Below, piece after piece: positions 35,225-47,331 of a stretch of DNA of 64,000 bases. Position 1 is the first letter of the stretch. The number at the start of each line of letters is the position of its first letter. Under the pieces are notes generated by a model. The model did no database searches. It was not told the origin of the DNA and saw only the letters and a list, made by a program, of their open reading frames with translations. The stretch is from positions 4,901,501 through 4,965,500 of the forward strand of contig OX359282.1 in the NCBI GenBank assembly GCA_947179155.2. Direction: 5' to 3'. The position numbers and the translations under genes were made by a program. Origin of the DNA: Hedera helix. Its lineage: Eukaryota; Streptophyta; Magnoliopsida; Apiales; Araliaceae.

Positions 35225-35400
35225 ACTTAGTTTGCTAGCTATCTCCCCTTAGTTGCTTGATCCTCCTTCTTCATAGCTCCCTCTTAGTTGCTTGATCCTC
35301 CTTCTTCATAGCTCCCCCTTAGTTCAGCTCTCCCCCTTAGTTCAGTGATCCTCCTTCTTCATAGCTCCCTTTTCTGCTGTATTCTCTCCCCCTTTTTGAC
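35225..35400 (-). repeat. Multiple polypurine-tract-like repeats
   Basis: Units of about 45 bases (GATCCTCCTTCTTCATAGCT) end in CTCCCTCTTAG, CTCCCCCTTAG or CTCTCCCCCTTAG; on the element strand these are GGGGGAG runs. At least five polypurine-like runs lie between 35240 and 35395, in addition to the real tract at 35022. Reiterated polypurine tracts upstream of the 3' LTR have been described for Sireviruses. Confidence 0.75.
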
Positions 35401-35648
35401 ATCATCAATTATAATATGTATGGAGCTTGCAGAGTTACTGAGGATTTAGAAGGATATTTTGAAGTCTAACACAGAGTTTTGAGACTCTACGAGACTAAGA
35501 GTAAGTACATTTTCATGGTCCATAGAATGTTGGGACTCTATGACTGGAGGATTGGTATTTTGAGAAATGTTTGCAAAGTTTTGGGACTCTACGAACAGGG
35601 AGGTGGTGCAAGGTGATTAGGAGTTTAGTAAGTCGCAACCGAGGACTT

Positions 35649-37271
35649 TCAGATTTCTGCATTTTGATTTCCCACAGACTGGCTAGGAGACTGAAAGCTG
35701 GATAGATTCCATATTGATATTTCCTGGCAACTTTGATATTGAGTATAGAAAGGCTCATTGCTTATCAGTACAGTTGCAAAGGTCATTGCCTTTGAAAAAT
35801 GTTGGGCGATTAGTGAGAGATTTGGAAATGTTGAGTAGCTCCAGCTGATAGAACTTTGATCATTCATAAATATAGCCTTTAGGAGTGGTAGTATGGGAAT
35901 GAAACTCAACAGATGATTATGATCCCATGTAATATAGCATCTTTCCATCTGGCTGGCATGCTTCCTTCTTTCTCTACGTCTTCTTTTGATCTGCTTCAGT
36001 CGATATGCTTCAAATTTCTGTTTTTCCAGATTCCTCAGCAGTCTCACTTTCTTCAGCTTCTTTTCAACTTTCATCCTTATTTGTCTCTCGTTAAAAGTTG
36101 TATTTGAACTCCTGCCTATTTTCTTCATAAAGCCACTTAATCCTCTTCTTCTACTTGACCTTCTTGACCCGTCTTTTGATTCTTCCAAATCATGAGTGCT
36201 GGTCTCTTCTTGAAGGTGTTTATCTTCTTTCACCACAGTTTCTTGACAGTCTCCTTTCTCATCTGATTCTGTCTTTCCAGCTTCAGAATTTTCAGAGCAT
36301 TGTTCCCTTGGTACATCATCTTCTTCAGCTACACCATCATCCTTGTTGAATTCAGGTGTTGAGTCTTTTTCAACTGGTTCACTTCCCTCTGAAGAGCCTG
36401 TAGATGTTTCCTCTTTTGAACTGTCAGATGTTCTTTCTTCAGAATCCGAACTTGCTTCATCATCAATTTCTATCACCTGAGGTGGTCCTGTAATGATTGA
36501 ACTTCTCCACTGTTCTCTGATTCTCCAACTTCTTCTTGGAGCAGTGTGAGGAACCTTCTTTTCTGTCTTCTTCTTCTTCTTCTTCTTCTTCACTTCAGAT
36601 TCTTTGGGATTCATCTTTCCCTTCTTAGCATTCTCTGAACAGACATCTTTCTCTTCTTCGGCCTTTTCTATTTCAACGAGTTTTCTTTTCTTCTTTGATT
36701 CCTGACTATCATAGATCACAAGAGTTTTGTTTCTTGATTGATCATTTTCCTCCAGTAATTTCTCCTCAGAAATTTCTTCCATTTCCCTTTTTCCTTTCCC
36801 TTTCGATTTCACCTCCATCTTACTGCTTAAGCTCATAGAACCTCGTGACTTCTTACCTTTATTGGCATGAGGGTTCTTTTTCCAATCTTCAAACAACCTT
36901 GGAGTAATTCTTTTATTGCAGTTTAGAACTTCTCCTTCATCTTCCCCAATTTCATTTCCCAGCAATTTCTTCAAAATGATGCTTATGAATCTCCCATAGG
37001 GCATCTTGGGAATTGGCTTTCCTGTTTCAGCTCTTGTCTTTGCATCATCTATCCATCTCTTTATCCATCCTAAGAGAACTGCTCCGAAGTTGATTTTCTT
37101 TCTTTGAGCAATAGCAGTCATCAGCCTCAGTTGATCTTCACTGATAGTATCATATGCAGTGTCTTTGCACAGAATACTCTTTCCAACAATGTCAGCCAGA
37201 AACTCATACTGCTGAGGGAAATCTTTCTTCTTGATTCCTTTGGGAGAAGACTTCTTTTCATAGCCCATCAA
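35649..37271 (-). CDS. Charged protein of unknown function from the LARD element
   Basis: This 540-codon frame is the only large ORF of the element. Residues 1-130 are a folded-looking part with LRLMTAIAQRKKINFGAVLL and KMPYGRFISIILKKLLGNEI. These resemble the putative plant transposon protein domain found in many non-autonomous plant retroelements (a remembered pattern, not a search). From about residue 140 the protein is low-complexity: a lysine run of nine near residue 225 (a likely nuclear signal), an acidic serine-rich stretch, RRSSRRRGLSGFMKK and a basic coiled-coil-like part. Upstream codons in phase (LTKINIELGLEL) and a frame at 37331-37561 show that the ancestral start was near 37561, with a stop or frameshift near 37325. 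The true product is therefore 5'-broken. Confidence 0.6.
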   Translation of the reverse strand: MMGYEKKSSPKGIKKKDFPQQYEFLADIVGKSILCKDTAYDTISEDQLRLMTAIAQRKKINFGAVLLGWIKRWIDDAKTRAETGKPIPKMPYGRFISIILKKLLGNEIGEDEGEVLNCNKRITPRLFEDWKKNPHANKGKKSRGSMSLSSKMEVKSKGKGKREMEEISEEKLLEENDQSRNKTLVIYDSQESKKKRKLVEIEKAEEEKDVCSENAKKGKMNPKESEVKKKKKKKKTEKKVPHTAPRRSWRIREQWRSSIITGPPQVIEIDDEASSDSEERTSDSSKEETSTGSSEGSEPVEKDSTPEFNKDDGVAEEDDVPREQCSENSEAGKTESDEKGDCQETVVKEDKHLQEETSTHDLEESKDGSRRSSRRRGLSGFMKKIGRSSNTTFNERQIRMKVEKKLKKVRLLRNLEKQKFEAYRLKQIKRRRRERRKHASQMERCYITWDHNHLLSFIPILPLLKAIFMNDQSSISWSYSTFPNLSLIAQHFSKAMTFATVLISNEPFYTQYQSCQEISIWNLSSFQSPSQSVGNQNAEI

Positions 37272-37325
37272 TTCCAGTCCAAGTTCAATGTTAATCTTGG
37301 TAAGAGAAGTAATTCCCCCGCTTGG

Positions 37326-37561
37326 AATACCTAGACTCGATAATCAGCGTTTGAATAGAATTCTTTAACAAGTGTAGAGAAAATCCTGGTGCTGGTTTCC
37401 AAACATTGGGTGAAACCAGCATTCTCGACCAGATGAAGAATATCTTTGAATTTCTGCTTTGTATCTTCGAATTTTTCAAAACAAACAAGATTTCCAGGAA
37501 TGACTTGAAGAGATGTCATGAGATTTACTGATTTTGGGAATAGCACAGGGAGAGATACCAA
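37326..37561 (-). pseudogene. Broken N-terminal part of the LARD protein
   Basis: A 76-codon frame starts at 37561 and ends YSNADYRV with a stop. It contains IPGNLVCFEKFEDTKQKF and LETSTRIFSTLVKEF. Reading continues with IPSGGITSLTKINIELG in the frame of the 540-codon ORF, so a small length change near 37320 separates the two halves. Confidence 0.5.
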
Positions 37562-40402
37562 AATAGGTTTCAGAAGAGTTTTCGATTTCTAGGGTTTTGA
37601 TGAGCTTTGGGAGAATGGGTATTGACAACTGACGGGAAATGACCATTGTCAGTTTAAAAACAAGACTTATGCTAGTTCCCTCTTATTTTTGCAGAGTACA
37701 CGTGTCAGATACTCATTTGAAGAACGTGGGTTTAACCTTTTTATTTTCCATAATTGAAGCACATCAAGTATTCTAACCCACTTGAGTTTGAAGAGCGTGT
37801 GGTTCACTTTCTCTGTATAGTAAGCTTGACCAGTTCGTAGAGTTGGCTGCAAGATGCTCAACCATCATCCTTTCAATAGATGGCCTTTATAAACTGGTGT
37901 GAATCGTATGCTGGCAGAAGGCTATGAAGGAGTTTATGGGAATGATATTGTTATGGGATGCAAACGTAGACTCATTGTTCTACGATCAGGAAGATGAACA
38001 TTGTGACTCTATGATTTGGGATGATAAGGCTTGCTTGGTTAATAGTCACAGGATTTGGAGATTATGATCGGAGAGATAAGTGCATTTGGTTCATCAATCA
38101 CATTGTTTTGGGACTTTGTGACTGGAATGAGAAAGGTAGTCCAATGAAGAACAGATTTTCCTTCTGCTTTCCTTCTGATGAGTTTTGTACTTCTGAGCTT
38201 GCTTTCTTACTTTACGACTTGGCTTAGCCATTTTACGATCTAGCCTGAAGTGCAATCGTAGAGTTATGATTTGAACTGCTCTACGATCACTGATAAGACT
38301 GGAGGTTTTAGATGAATTCAGATATCTTTGTAAAGCCTGTTTGACAGCTCAAGGACAGCTTTCTGAATGGACTTTGTAGGGATCGTTGTTAAGATTCTGG
38401 TTATCATATAGAGGTTGCTCTTTGATTTTGCTGGTTTCGTAGACTGGTTGTAGAGAGTCGTAGAGTGACTAACTGTGTTGACTCTACGATCTTGAGCTTT
38501 ATGACGAGGAGATAACTCTACGTTCTTTGGAGAGGACACTTCATTTTTCCAAGCCTTATTCTGCGATCGCCAGTCATACTCTACGATCCTTCTTTGTGAG
38601 ATGAACTTTCTTCTGTCTTGAGTGACCTTTTTATCTCACCATGATACTAGAGACAAGAGTTCCAACAAGATTCACTAAATCAATAGGTGAGGTAAAGACT
38701 AACAGATGCCTCTTTATATGACCAGCTTCTTTCTCTTCTAGAGAATCCCAAGATTCAAATCTTCTTCATGCATCAGTATTCAGACTTCACTCAATCTATC
38801 ATAGATTGACTTCCTTGAGATATCCTGCAAATTCGTTGAGTATGGTATGCTACGAAATTCATTGTTGAGTCTCAGAACAACTTTCTCCACCTTCTTCATA
38901 TCGTGGAGTTTTCCTCATGAGGCTACAGCCTTGTTTCCTTCCTGTTGATCTGCTTGGATTATCTTCATCCAGAATGATTTGTGAGAATGCATCCTTATAT
39001 AAAGACTTTCGGTTTAGCATTTTATAACGCTGACTTCTTCATAGAATTAAGTAAATAAATCTTCAACCAATTCAAGTTTAGAGCTTCTTCTGATGCATTG
39101 AAGTTGGAGAGCCTACTGCCAAAGGTTATAAGTGTGAATTTTTCTTTGAGATGTACTTTTCCTCTTTTCACAGATTGAAGGGTGATTTCTGAAACTTAGA
39201 GTAAATCATTCGTAATTATTCCTTTCTGCTTTGATCTCCTCACCCTTCTCATTCATAGATGGTTTTGAAGAATTTTGACGCTGAGAGCATTTGCCTTTTA
39301 CATCTGAGTATGTACACATGGTGTGTCAGGCAAGGACTTCTTCATTGTATGAGCTGCTTTGTACATGAATGAGATGTTCTTCAACTCTTCTTGATCTTTA
39401 ATGATCTGCAGAATGATTTTTAGATCCGGTGATCATTGATAAACATATATGTCCATTCATTCGTGCTGAGTTGATTTCCAGGTCTCGGGCCTGATATCTG
39501 TGATTTAGGGAAATGGCTTTGAAAAACTCATTACCAAGGATATTGCAGTGAAGTATACAACTGTAATTTGATCTACCTCCCAATTTCAGAGAAGTAGTTC
39601 CAGAAGACCATTAAAGACTTTTGAAATAGATTCCTTTGACAAACCAGTCAAGCTAGAGATCATCCATTAGAAGAAATGAGAAATGCTGCCTGTGGATTTT
39701 ATCATTGATTTCCATAAATGTATCTTGACAGAACTCTTGATGCCGTTCTTGGATGAATGAAGCACTTCCTTTGACGCACATCTTCAGATAAGATCCTTAG
39801 AATATAAGTCCTTAAGCTTATCGGAAAGCTTAATGCTGAGCCCATCGAGTGAATATATAGATTCGAGACTGATTTCAGCTGCTGACATTTTAACAACATA
39901 AGCAAAGATTTCTGTTGGACTTGCTTCTGCTACAAACTTTCAAACCGGTGAGAAGTAGATTTGTTAGAGCTTGGCACAGTGATGCTTCCTTTGAGAAGAA
40001 TAGGATCCGGTGTCCTTTGGCATCAAGATTTGAACTTCCCCGTTTGTTTGAGAGCAGAGATACACGCTATTGTATTCCTCGAGTGAATCAATTTATAATT
40101 CTTATTCGCAGAACATCTTTGATTTCTTCATCTTGCAGCATCAGTTTAATTTAGAAGGATTACACGATAGCTTCTTTGCTGAGATCATCTGAAGTTGTCT
40201 TAGAAAGAATAATGGCAATGTATAACAGCATCAGATAGTGTGTCACTGATTAATCATTTAAAATTGTACCTGCGAGAAAAGATACATTGATTTGTAAGCT
40301 TGTTCATAAGAAATAGTTTACTTCAATTCTTAAGCTCAAAATCAGAAATTGCTAGTGCCATAGGATCTACTCAAAGCGTGAGCTTTATGTTCGTGAGAAC
40401 CT
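37562..40402 (-). other. LARD untranslated leader, 2.8 kb
   Basis: Between the primer-binding site and the ORF there is no credible gene. ATCGTAGAGT-type words occur again here (about 37975, 38255, 38460, 38480 and 38580). Long leaders with little coding content are typical of large retrotransposon derivatives. Confidence 0.65.
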
Positions 40403-40414
40403 GCTCTGATACCA
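40403..40414 (-). promoter_or_regulatory. Primer-binding site of the LARD element
   Basis: The plus strand reads GCTCTGATACCA; on the element strand this is TGGTATCAGAGC, a perfect 12-base complement of initiator tRNA-Met, two bases from the 5' LTR. Confidence 0.93.
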
Positions 40415-40416
40415 AT

Positions 40417-43400
40417 TGTTAGTTCCCAGAGGCACACAAGTGATCTAGAAGGGGGGGTTGAATAGATCTCTTAGAAACTTCTTAATCTTTAAGAGTTCAT
40501 TATCAAATAATTATTTGATCAAGATATGTTTGCACAGCGGAATTTTAGTTTGAAAAACACCCCTTAAAGATTTGTAAAACTTCTCTGTTGAGTTTAAGTT
40601 TATATTGAAGAAAGTCATTTGATAAGTAAACTAATTCACAGTCATGTGTAGATATATATATATATAGGACAGAATGTGAAAGACTGAAAGTAAAATGACA
40701 CCAGAGAGTTTTAAGTGGTTTGGAGACTGAATAACTCCTACTCCACTCTTCTACATGATAGTAGGAAATCCACTAAGGTTTAGTCCTCCGGACTATGACA
40801 CTCTCGCCCTCATCAAAGCTAGCAGCTTTGGTTCCTTTAGTCACATTAAGACTAGGACACTCTTGCCCTCATCAAAGCTAGCAGCTTTGGACTGTAGACT
40901 AAGTCCAGCAGACTTAGAATCTCTTGTACCCTTCGGTACTCAACAAGTCCAGCAGACTTGATTTCTTTTTAGCTACTTGGGCAAGGATCCTTTGACCCTC
41001 TTTTGTGTGTTGGATGCTTGTTGGGTTGTGCTGCTAAGATGAACTTTGATCTTCTTTATCTTCTGGTACTTAGCAGCTGCTTGTGATCCATCATTGAATG
41101 CTGCTGATGTTTGTCGTTGATATTCTCCTTCTTTCTGATATTCAGCAACTACTCAAGATCACCAAATGTGCTGCTAGGCTTTTGCACTTCAGCTCCTTTG
41201 GTACTTGATAACTTCTCGAGATGAACTCCTGAGATGACTGTGATGCTTCTTCTTTTTGGTACTCAGTTGTTCCTTCGTATCATAGACAGTTTATTGCTTC
41301 TCGAGATGGGCTTCTGAGATGACTGTGATGCTCCTTCCTTTTGGTACTCAGTTGCTACCATGTATGTATCAGGTTGACGTTTAAGCTTCTCTCTTCCATG
41401 TGCCTAGTAGTTCTGAACACTTCTCTTGTAATAGAGTTATACATCTCTATGTCTCTCTCAATTCAGTGTTAGTGTTCTGATGGATCGTAGAGTTCTTTAG
41501 CATAGTCATTCTCTGTTTCACTCTACGATCGGTTGTTGTCTTCTATCATTTCTTTTGTATATTCTTCAACTGCAACAACCCTTTTTCCTTCTGTTTATTC
41601 TGTAAGCTTTTATATCTCTGAGCATATATTACCGTTGAATGAAATCCCGTTGGTTTCATTTGGCTTTGTGCAGATCCTAAATATCTTCAATGTTGACTTT
41701 CACGCTGCTTGTGTCAGTGCTTTTCCCTTTTCTGACATGTTCTGATATATTGACCTGTAGCTCAGCTTTCTCTGAATTTATAGCCGTTGCACACCCAGAG
41801 TTGTTCAGTAAGGATTATTATTTCCTTTGTTAATTAATCTTCTGATACATCATTAAATACCTTCCTTGACTTTTAGAACCAACTGTTCTGATGTATCCAG
41901 AGATATCCCATTGGTCTGACTTTATTCACCATCTCCTGAGCAGTGGGTCCTGACTTGTAGTCGTTTAGGCACAACGTCTACTACGACTCTGACATGCATC
42001 TGTATCTCAACAGCACTTAATCTTTCTTTAATCTGGGCGAGGAGTATTCTCTTTTCTCTCATACCATATAGCCGTTCTGTTAGTCTACTTGTTCTGGCCT
42101 GCTTAATGAATTTGTTGAGTGATAGACTGTCTACTTTGTTTCTGCAAATTCAGCTTCATGAATGTTACTTGAGGTATGTCAAGTGAAACGTTGAGTTAGA
42201 ATGATCTTTTCTCTAACTCTGCGACCTTGTTGCTCTGGTCAGATCGTAGAGTTTGTGCTTGCAATGCTTTGCTTTGATTTCGTTCTACGATCTTGTAGGT
42301 TTGATCAAATCGTAGAGTTAGTTAACTGCAGTGCTTCTTAGTGGAATCGTTGAGTTGCAGTCTGTGTTGCTTCATCCTTTAATTCTACTCAACGATTGTT
42401 CCATGTGTATAGCAATCTTCTGTATTGCCTTGTCATTCTGTTCCACTCTACGACTTCTTCTATCTGTGCAAAATTCCAGTTCTTGTAAGCTTGCTCATCA
42501 TGTTTACTCTACGATTTTGCTAGAGAGTGTGTATCGTAGAGTACATTTCTTCCTCTGGTTCAGCGTTATCTGCAGGCTAGCTTGGCTGTCTGTTCGACGA
42601 TCGTAGAGTCTGCTGAACCATAATCGTAGAGTCCATTCTACGATTGGTTGCCTTGATCGTAGAGTCTTCTGAACCACAATCGTAGAGTTCATTCTACGAT
42701 TGGTTGTCTTGATCGTAGAGTCTTCTTTGCTTGGAATCGTAGAGTCCATTCTACGATCATATAGACTGATCAACCTAACAGATTTGATCTTTTCTAACTA
42801 AGTCCTTTCCTACATTATTACACCATTACATATTGAAAGGACTTTTACAGACTCTGAAATACAAATACAACAATGATTCACTCTTAAGCTTCTCTGCTTA
42901 CATCATTTATGCAGAGAGACTTCTATTGAAAGATCAACCTAACATTTCTGATCTTCATAATCTAAGTCCTTTGTACACATATATCTTTAAAAGGACTTTA
43001 CAACATCTTAACCAGATAACTTTCATTTTCTTTAATAGACAGCAGATGGTTTACAACAAGATCATATTGTGTTATACAAGTGTGTAAATCAAAGTATTGG
43101 GAATAGATAATATATATCATACGCGCATGACAACGTAAGCCTATAATTAGATTGACATATAATCACTTTGTCACATAATCACATAAGCACTTCCAGAACA
43201 TTCACACACAGAATCAAGTAAGCACATAATTACATTTAGAACATCTACGCACTTTTTCAGATACACATTATATATCAACCATGACAATCAATCATGTAAG
43301 CACATAAACACTTTCAGAGTATCTAAGCACATAATCAATTGAGCACATAAGCACATTAACACATATAATCAATCATGTAAGCACATTAACACTTTCAGAG

Positions 43401-43548
43401 TATCTAAGCACATAATCAATTAAGCTCATAAACACATTAATACCTATGCACTTTGTCAGATACACATTGACAATCAACCAAGTAAGCACATTTACCACAG
43501 TCCTTTTTGCACAACAGACATCATCATCAAATCAAACAACCTTCAACA
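40417..43548 (-). repeat. LARD 5' LTR (3132 bp)
   Basis: Almost identical to 31892-35021. Differences seen by eye include TGTTAG against TGTAAG at the end, two extra bases in a TA run near 40668, and single changes near 40720, 40972 and 41408. It carries the same hairpin array (about 42598-42759). Confidence 0.93.
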
Positions 43549-45751
43549 CTTACAATTTTGAAGTCTTATGTCTTCAGGTCCTTGACCTACCTATCTTGGG
43601 TCTGCTTCCACCGAATCAAGTGATCCGTCTAAATTTGACTTACTCCAGGTTTCAAAACCCTCTGTCTTCAGGTCACCTTAACCTACGCATCCAGGGTCTG
43701 ATTCCACTAAATTAGGCGAGCCATCTAAACTGGACTTTTCTCAAGTGTTCGAAGCCCGCTGTCTTCTAGTCACCTTTACCTACCTACTCTGGGTATGATT
43801 CCACTAAATCAGGCGAGCCATCTAAACTCGACTTTTTCTGCTGTTGTTGATGATGATGTTTGAGGTGATGCTAAGTTAACATTAAGCTCTCTTTTGAAGA
43901 ACTTAGCAACTGAACGATTTCATTGATCTTTTCTCTTCTGAGCTCTCAGCATATTTATCTCTGTTTTGCTCTAACTCTTGAATTGTTGAAATCGTTCATG
44001 ATCGATCCTCCTAAGCGTAAGTGACTTTGGGTTAATGATGTTATCTATTAAGCTGATCGATCCTCTCTTTGGTCCCTTTTTTGATTGATTGATTTCCCCA
44101 CCTTATTTCACCCTTATTAGAAGTTGAAATCTATTTATAGATTTCCTTTTGAAAAATCTTTGTTTTGAAGTTACCGTTCCTCAGCAGATTATTGCCTCAA
44201 AGTCTTCTATACTCTGATAGTGTCAAGAAGTCTACTGTAGCAGCCTAAGTTGTCAAATTAGTTAGTCTTTTATGTCTCGTAATAGACTTGGGTTTCCAAA
44301 TATAGCTGTTGAAAACACGACTAATTAAACATCTTTCTTTTTGTCAACATACTTCAAAAGATCTTCAGGATGAAGATGTGTTGCAGATGCCTCTTGTCAG
44401 AATGGCTATTTTGTCAATGTCAAGATTTTTCTCAATGACTTCATATGTCTCGGATCGTAGAGTCGCTCCTTAGATAAGTCTTCTCGTAGCCCTGCGTTCT
44501 GTTTTAGTCGCTTAAGGATCGTGAAGTATCCTCTTATTATCTTAACTTTGCGACTCTCCTTCTATGTTTATAGTCGTTCTATGATATTGCATTTTGCTCT
44601 ACGACTTTACCAAACATGCTTAGTTCACTCTGCATCCTCAGAGAACTAATACTTCATCTCCTTTGAACTTGGACTTCTGTCTCTCTTAAGTTCAATATCC
44701 TCTTCTTAGATCAGCTTCTTCATTGGGACACTTCTACAAGTCTTGTGCGCTCCACTGTTTATCTCTGTTCAGTGCACTCCTTTTGCTGTAGTGGAAGCCA
44801 CGTGTTCGTTAAACTAGCTGCAACTTGATAATGCTTTGTAGTTTTCTACTAGTTTAACCTGATATTCCTTGTTGGAGAATATCTAATGAGGATCTCCCAT
44901 TCTTCTGTCGTAGGTCACTAAATTGTATTCCTTATTTCATCTTCCCATGATGAAAATCACTTTACGATTTTGTTCTTCAGTGCTGTTAGTGTTGTGAACT
45001 CTATTATGTAGCACTGATGCAGTTCAATACTTATAATGTGACTTGTTGTTCTGAAGTGACTTAATGCTCTGAAGTAGCTCAATGATCTGATGATAATCTT
45101 CATTTACGCTCTAGTTTGAGCTTCTTGGCATTACTCTACGATTTTGAGTCTTCTTGTTTTCACTCTACGACTTGAGTCTTTTGACTTTGCAGTGCGGTAT
45201 TGACTACTTGACTGATCACTACGACCTTTTTAGGTTTGTACTGATAGGCTGACCTTCGCTCGACGATCCTTCTTCACTTAACGATCTGCCCTGCTCCACT
45301 TCACTCGACGATTTTCCTCTATTCAAGTCAGCTTGACGATTTTGTTCTACTCGACGATCTCTAAGTGATTGAGCCTTCTGTTCTTTTTTGCTCTGTTCCT
45401 CTAGTCCTGCTCCGATCGGCTTCAGCCTAATCTATTACATTTTCTTATCTCTCTATATTTGGATCAACCTAACAAATTTGATCCCTAAGTCCTTTTACAA
45501 TAAATTACAATATTTTGATCATAAAGACTGTACAGAGTTTATCTTTCTAAATTGGATCAACCTAACAAATTTGATCCCTAACTAGTTTATCTTTGCAATT
45601 CAGATTTACCTAACAAATTTGATCCTTAAATCCTTTTATAATTATTATTCTTTGAAGGACTTTATGATATCAATTGTTTATATATTTACATTTAATTCTT
45701 TTATATATCAATAGTATTGAAATCAACACGCCAAATTTATATTCACTAACA
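43549..45751 (-). mobile_element. Solo Sirevirus-type LTR, last piece
   Basis: This continues the LTR started at 6685 (through 31844-31891). It has degenerate ACTCTACGAT, TCGACGATTTT and ATCGTAGAGT words (44455-45360) and blocks such as GATCAACCTAACAAATTTGA that match the LARD LTR. It ends CACTAACA at 45751, followed by ACTTC, the partner of GCTTC before 6685. It is more diverged than the LARD LTRs, so older. No gene is present. Confidence 0.65.
43560..43850 (-). repeat. Three tandem units of about 97 bases in the solo LTR
   Basis: Three imperfect units share GTCTTCAGGTC, ACCTAC and GGGTCTGATTCCACTAAAT followed by GGCGAGCCATCTAAACT. The array is absent from the LARD LTR and is specific to this LTR subfamily. 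Confidence 0.7.
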
Positions 45752-46250
45752 ACTTCCTTAGTTTCGACGACTCAAATTGACTTTAGGAGACAATACCCTA
45801 AACCTTTCTCTTTCGACACGACCTAAATAGGCACAAAACACGAATCACACACTTTTACACTTCTTTTTTAAAGGAAACTTACTTAAATTTAAAAAAATAA
45901 TAAAAAAGTTGTAACCGTATTTCACGAAAGTCGGAGAGTGCCTAATACCTCTCCCTCGTTAAAGTAAACCCCTGAACTCTTGAAATCTTGGTTGTGGTCC
46001 AATTTTACGGAGTCACATGTAGGTCATCTCATTTATCAAAATTTTAAAAATTCAAATGAGTTAGTACATCCACTTAAATTTATACCAACTGGTGACTTTG
46101 TCTAATTGACCCAGCTTAAAATCAAAATTTCAAAGCCCCATCGATAAAAGTCGATTTTTTTTTCAAAATCATCACATACAATTTTCTTTGAAAAGATTCT
46201 GACGTCGACACTTATTATAATAGCACAAACAACATTTTATTATTTGAGTT
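45752..46250. mobile_element. Tat/Ogre-like gypsy relic, right piece
   Basis: Begins with the tandem unit GACAATACCCTAAACC that also occurs at 4400-4656 and 6626-6684. It continues with GAAAGTCGGAGAGTGCCTAA and ends with CCAACTGGTGACTTTGTCTA near 46085. The last stretch recalls the LTR end and primer-site region of Tat-type gypsy elements. It forms the right side of the whole nest. Confidence 0.45.
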
Positions 46251-47331
46251 AACTTAGTCATTTTAGTTAGTTTTGAGGTAAGTTGACTCATGAAACTATA
46301 CTTGGATATAATCGGTTGATATTTTTGTTTTTATTTTATTTGCATTATCTCATATGATATGAGAATTGGTAAATTCCCTCACTTTGTACGCAACTCTTTC
46401 ATATGATATATCTCTTTGTAGGAAACCTAAAATGTATTATACATTCATTTAGAATCCTTTTTTTCTAATTCTTCTTCTACTTCTTTTTCTTCTTTTTTTT
46501 TAATTTTTTTTTTTGTTTTGATGAGCCAGGTGTTTAATTAAACACTAAAAAAGAATATGAATATTATTGTTGGGTAAGCTCATATGTCTAACTATTTTAA
46601 TAAATATTGATAATAATAACATTACAAAATCACTTTATACAAGATTTTTAACTAATATTTGCACTATTTTAAAATTATGAATACAATGTTCTTTTTAGTT
46701 TGATCTAAAAATTTATTTTAGGACTATAAAGTGACACGATAGTCTTTATTTGTCATTATTTTTTTACTATCATTTATAACATCACACTTTCATTACTTAG
46801 CTAATATTAAGAATACATTTGATAATACTAATTATAATTAATAAATAAAATACAATTATAAATCACGTGCTTGGCACAGGACACCGAGCTAGCTAAATTA
46901 AAATAACAAAAATCACATTACTAACACCCAATTATGAGTCTCTGCCAATTATATGTAATCTAAATTTATTTGTGTTTTTTTTAGCGAAGTTTACAGTGAT
47001 TCTAATAGCAATAGTAATTTAATTTGTGAATTTCAAGAAAAAAAAATTATAATAATCATATATAAAATGAATAAGAAATAAAAAAAAATGCTATTTATAA
47101 AACAATATTATGCTTCGCACATGATAAACTTAGCTAGTTAGTCTTAAAAAGTAAACCAGCTTCTTTTTTCGCTTACATAATGTTAAGGTACGGTATCGAA
47201 CATAGGTCAGGGCTTAGGATATGATTGTGATCAATTACACTTCATGGATTTACACTACGTCAAGGTTTGCGGTGGCCTAGAGACCTATATAAGGGGAGCT
47301 AAGCCATTGATAAATACGGACAACTTTATAC

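Larger units (their letters stand above)
31892..43548 (-). mobile_element. Non-autonomous Sirevirus-like (LARD-type) LTR element, 11.7 kb
   Basis: Two LTRs of 3130 and 3132 bp bound a 5.4-kb internal region. The primer-binding site is at 40403-40414 and the polypurine tract at 35022-35033, both on the minus strand. Flanks are CTCAC and CTTAC, a 5-base duplication with one change. No protease, integrase, reverse transcriptase or RNase H is present; the only large frame is a 540-codon protein of unknown function. Iterated polypurine tracts before the 3' LTR and the Met-tRNA primer point to Sirevirus (Ty1/copia) ancestry. The LTRs differ at only about a dozen positions by eye, so insertion is recent. 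It sits in a solo LTR of its own broad family. Confidence 0.9.

Noticed and set aside
35913..36349. Plus-strand frames inside the LARD ORF
   Set aside because: Shadows of the 540-codon minus-strand frame, caused by its GAA/AAG-rich codons.
6685..45751. Complete Sirevirus-type element rather than a solo LTR
   Set aside because: Only one LTR equivalent can be assembled from the three pieces, with a near-match 5-base duplication at the outer ends and no primer site between them except that of the nested LARD.
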